A stretch of DNA of 10,661 nucleotides from STC-74 sp031423995. Lineage in GTDB: Bacteria > Patescibacteriota > Gracilibacteria > BD1-5 > UBA2023. This document shows, piece after piece, positions 4,336 to 10,661 of this stretch. Position 1 is the stretch's first letter, and the number at the start of each line of letters is the position of its first letter. The stretch is taken from positions 1 through 10,661 of the forward strand of contig JANPGO010000033.1 in assembly GCA_031423995.1 (NCBI GenBank). The letters run 5' to 3'. Both the position numbers and the translations under genes were made by a program. The notes under the pieces were generated by a model that saw nothing but the letters and a program-made list of their open reading frames with translations, did no database searches and was not told the origin of the DNA.

Positions 4336-7300
4336 ATGGCAAGTTCAAATGTTCCACAACCATGAACCAATGCTCAGACTGAGCATGTTGAAAATTTTCG
4401 GCAAGGAAAACACATATGAACCGTTGATGATTTGTTAACTTGATGTATTGAAGATCTCATCTCTGATGAAGATCCAGATACATTGATCGATTATGAAAAG
4501 GATACGGAGAGTTTTAATGCAAGGATAAAATCATCTATGAGATCCCGCAAAGAGAATCCAACTGATGATGATAAAAAAAACAAAATTGATTGGAGTCAAG
4601 TTCAAGGAAATCATATTGATTGAGTGGAAGCTTCTGAGATTGCAAAAAAAGTGCGACAAAGGACCAAGTCTCTCATTGCCCTCCGCAACGAAGCTTTTAT
4701 CCGTATTAAGGATATTTTTCCAAATATTAGAAATGTGGATGGTTGGGAGTCAAAGGTACTAAAATGACTACGGATGGAGCAGTTGTCATCTTTGAGAAAA
4801 ATAGTTAAAGATCGATGAGTCATGAAAAGATTTCTGAGTTTTACTTTGGGGGAGGTTGGTAATGAAATTCTGAAGCCTCGAGATGCAATTGATTTCAAAC
4901 AAGTTTTTCATGACTTGGATACGCAGAATCCAACTTCAACTCAGAGAAGGGAATTTGAAAAGATGTTTGCTGATTTCAAGAAATATAAATCTCCTCCTGA
5001 CCTTGAAACACTCAGAGAATTACTTTTTGTCTATCGTAGTGCGTCAAATTTCAGAAAGAAGGAAATACTCTCCGCTCTTGATGCCAATATTCCACTGTCC
5101 CTTGCAGTTAGGACGAAAATAGTAGGTCAAGAGCTCTTTTCCGATATCGCAATGTCGACCTTCGGTGCTTTATACACAGATCTTGATGCACAGAATAGGA
5201 AAAAGTTTCTTGAGGCATTTTCTTATTCGACGATGGAGGAAACTCCAATTCTTCTTTCCATGAAGGATATCGATGATGAAAAACTCTGATCGCTTTTTGA
5301 GTCTAAGGATAAACTCAATGCACTGAGTGAAGGAATCATCTCTCGGATGAATATTGAACGAAGCTCAGCAGACCTTCCACAGTATGAATGAATTCTTGAA
5401 AAAGCAACGAAGATGTTTCCAGATGATGCACATCATAGTGCATTTATTCAATATATTGATCGTGTATTGCGGACTCCTGATCGTTCAAAGAAGGCAATAG
5501 ATTGAATAGAAAAATTTGTTCCTGGAGGTATTGTCCGTTTCGGAGATCCTGAGAATCCTCAGTATTTTCGTCTGAAGAAAGTAGAAGATAATAATGGTCT
5601 TCCGTTCGATGTAAGAAACGGATCTGAGACAGGAGTTTTGATTGAAACCTTGAATCAGAAGGATGGATATATTACCTCCATTGATACTCATGAGCTTTCG
5701 TATGAAGAACTCCAAGGCTTCTTCTCGAGGCATTCAGGAAAAGTGAATGTTCTTAGTGATGAGGAATTCAAAAGAGATGCCCTCGTTCAGGAAAGTCATC
5801 AAGCAGGTATAGATGGAAAACTCTTTGATGCTACAGAATTAGATGAAATAGCTATTTCTGAAGAAAATGCACTTGCGAAGTTTGACCAAGTTGATAGTGA
5901 ATGAAGGGCTTTTGGATTTGGTTCAGGAACCTACTTCACGGCTCTGGAAGCAGAAAAAGGATGAAAACAAGCTGAAGTTCAAGTTTTTAAAATCGAATCG
6001 CTCAATGGAGACTATGTGCATATTCGTTCTCCATATTGAGGTCAAGAGGAAGTACCATTAGAATTGCTTTATCAGCTTGCGAAAAATGGTCATCTCAAGC
6101 GCGTCAACAAAGTAAGCGATAATCAATCTTTCATTTCTCAGCTTGCCAAAGACCATGCGATTGCCGAAAGTGCCACAATAGAAGATCATCAAATAGTTCA
6201 AAAAGATACTGATCATGATGGGAAAGAGAAAAAGGTAGAAATCCGAGCTTTTGCAGATGATGATGGTGGACATATCCGAGTCGCTGGTATTGAGAATGGT
6301 ATGATTCATTTTGGAGAATTTATTGATAACTCATGAACAGAATGAGCTGAGAAATTCGCAGAAAAATTCGGAACCCAAAAGGCATTCAAGAAATACTATA
6401 AAGAACGATGGATGACATATGGTGCATTTCTCGCTTACCTCAAGAAGAATAAACTAAAAGGTACAACGAAGGATATTATCCACCATGATGCCCATAGTAG
6501 TCTCGAACATGAACATGAACATAGTCATATGGAGGGAAGTTTCTGGAGTCGTCTTGGGAAAATGCAAAGTTTTACCACGCTCAAGAAGGGTTTCGAGATG
6601 ATCTACCATAGTATCGAGCATACACTCGAGAAATGATCAAAACTTGATGCTGCGCGTTTTGCTATGGGAACTGCGAAATTTCTCCATCTCCCTGATGGAG
6701 TTGAAGCACAACTCTATGCTGATATCGTTGATGGATCAAAAGAAATTGTTGAAAAGATAAAAAATAAGATTGCAAATCTTCCTGGGCCTGCTGGTCGACT
6801 CAAGTGTATCCATATCGCACATAATCGGGATGCTCGCCCTGAAGAAGTCATGGCAGCAATACAGTTCATGGTGAGTGGATATGGACACCTCTATGCTGAA
6901 GATATTCGTCAATATCAATCCGTGGTTACGAAGCAAAACTTACGATCTAAGCCTCAGTGATACTTTGCTTTTCTCGATGCTTTTATCCACACAGCCAAAC
7001 TTCCCCCAAAAGATGGTAAATCTGCTATTGTCTACTGGCGTGAGAAAGCATATGAGAAAATAAAACCTGAACTTTGAAGTGAGTGAGAACCTCCAGAAGA
7101 ATCCCTCCTCCATGCACTCTTCAAGAGTATTGATGGAAACCCAGAAGATTTTCCCTATGCAGCAAGTGTTGTCAAGGCGATTGGAGGTCCAGGAGGATTC
7201 GAAAAAGACTGGAAATTCGAGGGATACAAAAATGCTGTTCAGAAAGGAAGAGATCAGACAACGATGGTCAATGCTCAATGACGTCTGAATAAAGCAATCG

Positions 7301-8535
7301 GCTACCTCACGACCCATGAATTCTATAAGGCGATTGGTGCTATGGAAAAAGTTGCCTGAAAGATAAAGGTTCCGAACTATCAAGCTCTTCCATTTGTATG
7401 GGCAGTTGGTGGATATACAAAACATGTGAATCCAAATGCTATACAAGATCTCAAGAATTATGGAGAAAATGGATTCTCTTTTCATGCTTATTCTTTTCTT
7501 CGAAAAGAAACAGATAATACGCTCTATCGTGATACTGTTCGTCTCGCCCTTATCGAACTCAAAAATCAAGGAAGAATCGGACAAGAATCAGTTGATAAAT
7601 TCAATATTCTTTGTAAACGATTCGATCACGGAATTGAGTCTGCAGACGAAGTTGAAAAGAAATATGGAAAGAATAATTCAGCCCCAGCCGAGATGATGCG
7701 TTTCTGGCAAGATCATTGTGATAAGGGGCTTCATGAACTCCTCCAGAATAATAATGGATGGCTCACGAAAATGGCTCGAGAGAATGAGACCGCTCGAAAG
7801 TATAGAGAACAATTTGATTCTGCTCATAAGACACAACTTCGAGACGCCAATATCCCTGGTGGAGAAACTGGAAAAGATTGGTATGATGAGCATGGACTCG
7901 GATACAATCTTATTATGCGTGATAGTGAAGATGGTCAAAATCTCCAGTCCCTCTATTCAAGTCTTAATAAGATCAAGTTCACTACAACAAATCGATGATG
8001 AAAACCTATGGAAGATAATACCCGAGAGAAGATATGGGATTATCTCGTAGCGAAGGTCAAGGAAAATAGAGATCCTCAGGCCTTTCTTGGAGATCTAGAT
8101 CTCCAGAAAAAACAGTATCTCTTTTGGAGGAAGGAGATTATCTCATTTTTTAATGCCCAACTCAATGCGGGTGAGGTCAAGGGCGATGAAGATATCGAGC
8201 GAAATATTCATACTCCTCAATTCACTTATTTCAAGGATATGAGTGATATGGGAATTGATCCGCGGGCAGTATTTCGTCAACATCTCATTGATGATAATAC
8301 AGAGTCTGACTATCAGTCATGGCTCAAAGGAGGATATGCATTCACTAAAAACTCTCATGATATTATTGGTGCTGTTCGGTGAGAGGTGAGGCAGAAAAGT
8401 GCTGATAATGATCCAGGCTTCCAAAGAATGATGAGTAATGTCGTTTGAAAGCAAACATGATCAAAATGGAAGGATCCTGATTCTCGACATGCCCCATGAG
8501 ATCGTGTTGATGCAATTTTACAGGATTCAGACTAA
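4336..8535 (+). CDS. Giant uncharacterised cytoplasmic protein (1399 residues)
   Basis: I do not recognise this protein. A single frame of 1400 codons stays open from ATG 4336 to TAA 8533-8535 only if UGA is glycine (26 in-frame UGAs). The standard code breaks it into a dozen or more pieces. There is no signal peptide or membrane helix, so it is probably cytoplasmic. Residues 1-160 are charged and probably helical, with an acidic/basic linker near 60-85 (PTDDDKKNK). About 340-710 looks like beta-rich modules, each closing with a helical segment (LSYEELQGFFSRHSGK at 454, VPLELLYQLAKNGHLKRV at 573, MTYGAFLAYLKKNKLKG at 693), roughly 120 residues apart. A His-rich stretch spans 716-731. The C-terminal half (740-1399) is helical and charged, with no catalytic motif I can name. 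It has its own promoter, and its stop overlaps that of yraN. A large scaffold or regulatory protein is possible, but no function is supported. Confidence 0.88.
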
Positions 8536-8912
8536 ACTTCCACTCCCCTCACATGCCACAGACGGTGCCCCACGGTACCGTCTTTTTTCGGCATGATTCC
8601 AATGAAGTCGATCCGAACACGATCCTCGTGGATAGCAAATTTCCCCATATAGAACATCACACTCCGCTTGAGTATTCGCTTTTTTGTCACACCGAAGGTA
8701 TCGAGTGGATGGGCATGTGACTCATTGAAACGATACCGTACTTCTACGAATACCGTCGTTTCTCCATCCTCTGCGATGATATCGATCTCACCACCTTTGA
8801 TCGTATAGTTCATCGCGATGATCGTATATCCTTTTCACTCGAGGTATTTTCGGGCAATATCTTCCCCCGTGTATCATATCGATCGACGAGATGGTTTTGG
8901 AGTATCTGTCAT
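8532..8912 (-). CDS. YraN/UPF0102 family protein (endonuclease-like fold)
   Basis: The product is 126 residues, typical for the family, with start ATG at 8912 and TAG at 8534-8532. Family features visible: the N-terminal GYTGEDIARKYLEGKGYTI with conserved Gly-Glu and a Tyr-Leu helix, then N35, the core GGEIDIIAEDG at 40-50 and VFVEVRYR at 54-61. Glu42, Asp44, Glu57 and Arg59 correspond to the E-x-D...E-V-K/R pattern shared with restriction-endonuclease-like folds; Lys to Arg in the last position is common. Two glycines, 13 and 26, are UGA. The function of the family is not well established; members lie near DNA repair or cell-division genes. Its stop overlaps that of the convergent giant gene. 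It follows galU on the same strand after 163 nt, with a weak promoter of its own. The symbol is left blank because only family membership is clear. Confidence 0.9.
8560..8588 (+). terminator. Terminator-like hairpin for the giant gene, embedded in the yraN coding sequence
   Basis: AGACGGT (8560-8566) pairs with ACCGTCT (8577-8583) across a 10-nt loop and is followed directly by a run of T (8583-8588). It lies 25 nt after the giant gene's stop. The same bases encode the KKDGTVG region of YraN on the other strand. Confidence 0.6.
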
Positions 8913-8917
8913 CGCGA

Positions 8918-8947
8918 AGTATCAGTAGAGTAGATTGACGGATTCAA
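8918..8947 (-). promoter_or_regulatory. Weak candidate promoter for yraN giving a leaderless transcript
   Basis: On the minus strand TTGAAT (8947-8942) and GATACT (8923-8918) are separated by 18 nt. Transcription would start at or next to the ATG at 8912, because only five bases separate the -10 box from it. The match to consensus is moderate, so readthrough from galU remains an alternative. Confidence 0.35.
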
Positions 8948-8990
8948 TTCAATTTTGCTACCTCCAGTTTCTCAATATATATTTTATGAT

Positions 8991-9064
8991 ACTGAATTCC
9001 TGCTTTCCCCCAGGGGACATTCTCTTGGACTTTCGTTCAATTCACATTCGTCGCAGGAATGACG
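8991..9064. repeat. Palindromic REP/MITE-like intergenic element
   Basis: The terminal arms ATTCCTGC (8996-9003) and GCAGGAAT (9053-9060) form an 8-bp perfect inverted repeat around 49 nt. A second short stem (TCCCC/GGGGA) lies at 9006-9017. The ends, CTGAATTCCTGC and GCAGGAATGACG, resemble widespread bacterial intergenic palindromes of the GGATTCCTGC...GCAGGAATGACG type. It occupies about half of the galU-yraN gap and could also end galU transcription. Only one copy is visible, so its repeat status is inferred. Confidence 0.45.
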
Positions 9065-9075
9065 CAAAGTTATTA

Positions 9076-9954
9076 TTACTTCTTTACTCTTTTGAGGAGG
9101 AATTCCATTACCTGTTCACCGAGATCTTCTCGAGCAAGTGCATAGTCGATCGTTGCCTTGATGAAGCCAAATTTATCCCCCGTATCATAGCGATCTCACT
9201 CCATCTCGAGTCCGTAGACTGCCTTTCCATCCCGTACCATCCGTTCGAATGCATCAGCAAGACGTATTTCCCCATCTTTTGAGGCAGAGACTCCACCTTG
9301 TTCGAGGAAGTCAAATACTTCAGGCGTGATGATGTATTTTCCGATGACTCAGAGACGAGAGGCGGTTTCTTCTGGCTTTGGTTTCTCGAGAAATCGAGAA
9401 ACTCGGTGAATCTTCCCTTCAGATGACGCTGATTCGATAATTCCATAGGAACTCACCCGTTTGTCAGATACTTTCTCGAGGGCGATCACAGGTGATCCAG
9501 TGCGCTCGAATGTCTCGACGAGCTGCTCTGCGCCTGTTCTCTCTCCTCGGATGAGGTCATCACCAAAGAGGACGAGACAGGGCTCATCTCCGATGAGGTT
9601 CCTAGCGCGGAGAAGAGCATCCCCATCGCCACGAGGGATGGGCTGACGGACATAGGCAATCCGTGCCAGGTTCGAGACCTTCTCGACTTCAGCTAGTTCC
9701 TTGATTTTTCATTTTTCGACCAGAGTCTTCTCGAGTTCGAAGGACATATCGAAATGGTCTTCGATCGAACGCTTTCCTCTTCCGGTGATGATGATAATAT
9801 CTGTGATGCCAGCACTCACTGCTTCTTCTACGAGATACTGGATGACAGGTTTATCAACAATCGGGAGCATTTCTTTCGGTTGTGCCTTGGTCGCGGGGAG
9901 GAATCGAGTGCCGAATCCTGCTGCAGGTATGATACACTTTCGTATTTTTTGCAT
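9076..9954 (-). CDS. galU: UTP--glucose-1-phosphate uridylyltransferase GalU
   Basis: GalU makes UDP-glucose from UTP and glucose-1-phosphate, feeding cell-surface polysaccharide and glycolipid synthesis in the cytoplasm. The product is 292 residues, close to the family norm of about 300. The N-terminal nucleotide-binding signature IIPAAGFGTRFLPATKAQPK at 8-27 is followed by EMLPIVDKPVIQYLVEEA. The central FGDDLI supplies the metal-binding Asp pair, then come EKPKPEE and, near the C-terminus, EMEGDRYDTGDKFGFIKATI, the sugar-phosphate binding region. At least three glycines are UGA, including the one before DRYDTGDK. The start is the ATG just before QKIRKCIIPAAG. The bases upstream of it, TTCACCCCCACCC, hold no Shine-Dalgarno sequence. 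It lies between queA and yraN on the same strand, separated by 124 and 163 nt, with a candidate promoter of its own. Confidence 0.95.
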
Positions 9955-9988
9955 GGGTGGGGGTGAATGATGAATGAAGTATAAGAGG

Positions 9989-10015
9989 ATTATATTGACT
10001 TCTTCCGAGTTGCAA
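9989..10015 (-). promoter_or_regulatory. Candidate promoter for galU
   Basis: On the minus strand TTGCAA (10015-10010) and a perfect TATAAT (9994-9989) are separated by 15 nt. The predicted start gives a leader of about 28 nt. The spacer is short, as at the tRNA cluster promoter. The rest of the 124-nt queA-galU gap shows no clear terminator. Confidence 0.5.
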
Positions 10016-10078
10016 GGGAAAATATCCAACCACAATACCAGGAAATTACGAAGAATTACTTCTATAGAATGATTCTCA

Positions 10079-10661
10079 CTAAATTCTAAGACCTCAATTC
10101 TCACTTCTGATATAAATTCCATCGCCAAAACTGAAGAATCGATAGCGTTCCTGAATCGCATGAGTATAGAACGCGTCGACATTTTCTTTGCCCATGAAGG
10201 CACTGACGAGGACAAGGAGAGAAGATTCTGGAAGATGAAAATTGGTAATCAGTTCGTCAACAATGCGGAATGTATATCCAGGTGTGATGTAGATCGAAGT
10301 GGAGAAGGTGAGTGATCCTGTCTGTGAATCGTAGGTAATATGTTCAATCCAGTTCGTTGGAGCAAGGTCTTCTGTAAGGGTATTCCAATACGCAATGATA
10401 TTTGAATCGAATATTTCTTTCATTTCCTGATCGAGTGATTGCCAGAGTGAGGGAAGTGATTCAAGCGTTCGACAGACCGTCGTCCCTACAGCTATGAGTT
10501 TTTTATCAGTTGTTTTATAGGCATATATTCGTGAAAAGAGATCAAGTGGAATCTCGATCGTCTCCGCATGAATATGATAGTCGCGAATATCAGATGTATC
10601 AATACCTTTGAATGTTCCGAGCCCAACGTGGAGGGTGATATACTCTTTTGGGTTCTCTATA
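10079..10661 (-). CDS. queA: S-adenosylmethionine:tRNA ribosyltransferase-isomerase QueA, C-terminal part
   Basis: QueA transfers and isomerises the ribosyl group of S-adenosylmethionine onto 7-aminomethyl-7-deazaguanine in tRNA, giving epoxyqueuosine, the penultimate step of queuosine synthesis. The 5' part lies beyond the right edge; about 193 residues are present. Family segments in order: YITLHVGLGTFKGI, the HAETIEIP strand, IAVGTTVCRTLES, then TPGYTFRIVDELITNFHLPESSLL and HAIQERYRFFSFGDGIYI. All are characteristic of the QueA C-terminal half. With the standard code the protein would end at UGA 10096-10094. With UGA as Gly it gains GGLRI and stops at TAG 10081-10079. It is the first of the minus-strand set queA-galU-yraN. 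Confidence 0.95.

Noticed and set aside
4116..4370. A minus-strand protein with Leu-Glu-Gln-Val repeats
   Set aside because: It is the reverse reading of the 12-bp Ala-Pro repeat and runs across the terminator and promoter of neighbouring genes.
6940..7584. A 214-residue open frame on the minus strand
   Set aside because: It lies wholly inside the giant gene, has a Ser/Ile/Phe/Cys-rich composition like an antisense shadow, and matches no family.
4565..8382. A series of separate small plus-strand genes (e.g. 4822-5289, 5638-5904, 7426-7998, 8008-8382)
   Set aside because: All in-phase pieces belong to one frame interrupted only by UGA, which is glycine here; they are parts of the 1399-residue gene.
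9461..9970. Plus-strand open frames opposite galU
   Set aside because: They are antisense to a clear GalU with all signature motifs.
2..10661. UGA as selenocysteine or tryptophan
   Set aside because: The codons are far too many for selenocysteine and no SECIS hairpins are evident. UGG is used for Trp, and UGA falls at conserved glycines.

Overview
The window comes from a bacterium that reads UGA as glycine (translation table 25), which points to Candidatus Gracilibacteria (BD1-5) or Absconditabacteria (SR1) in the candidate phyla radiation. With the standard code most of the window breaks into short fragments. With UGA read as Gly and only TAA/TAG as stops, ten continuous genes appear, containing about 62 in-frame UGA codons. 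Several of these sit at glycines that are invariant in known families, such as the helix-hairpin-helix of RuvA, the GD-YDTGDK region of GalU and the N-terminal GxxGE region of YraN. The DNA is AT-rich, genes are tightly packed, and no gene start has a convincing Shine-Dalgarno sequence.

Layout. 2-689 (+): the tail of a probable pilin-like gene, a terminator, then a complete type IV prepilin-like gene. 705-876: a bidirectional terminator and tRNA-Ser(UGA) on the minus strand with its own strong promoter. 911-2217 (-): ruvA followed 8 nt later by a nucleotidyltransferase-fold gene. 2406-3416 (+): an EarP-like arginine rhamnosyltransferase, probably translated from a leaderless mRNA. 3412-3808 (+): a tRNA cluster whose consensus promoter overlaps the earP stop codon. 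It holds an elongator-type tRNA(CAU), two tandem decayed copies of initiator tRNA, and the intact initiator tRNA-fMet. 3926-4240 (+): a small lipoprotein with an Ala-Pro tail encoded by a perfect 12-bp tandem repeat. 4336-8535 (+): one 1399-residue gene of unknown function. 8532-10661 (-): yraN, galU and the 3' part of queA, with yraN meeting the giant gene tail-to-tail so that the stop codons overlap.

How the parts relate. Most identified genes are housekeeping: recombination (RuvA), sugar nucleotide supply (GalU), queuosine tRNA modification (QueA), tRNAs, and possible EF-P modification (EarP). The pilin genes and the lipoprotein suggest a cell surface adapted to contact, which fits an episymbiotic or predatory lifestyle, but that link is inference. 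The least explained items are the giant orphan protein with a possible ~120-residue internal periodicity, the tandem pseudo-tRNA units, and the presence of EarP outside the Proteobacteria where it was characterised.
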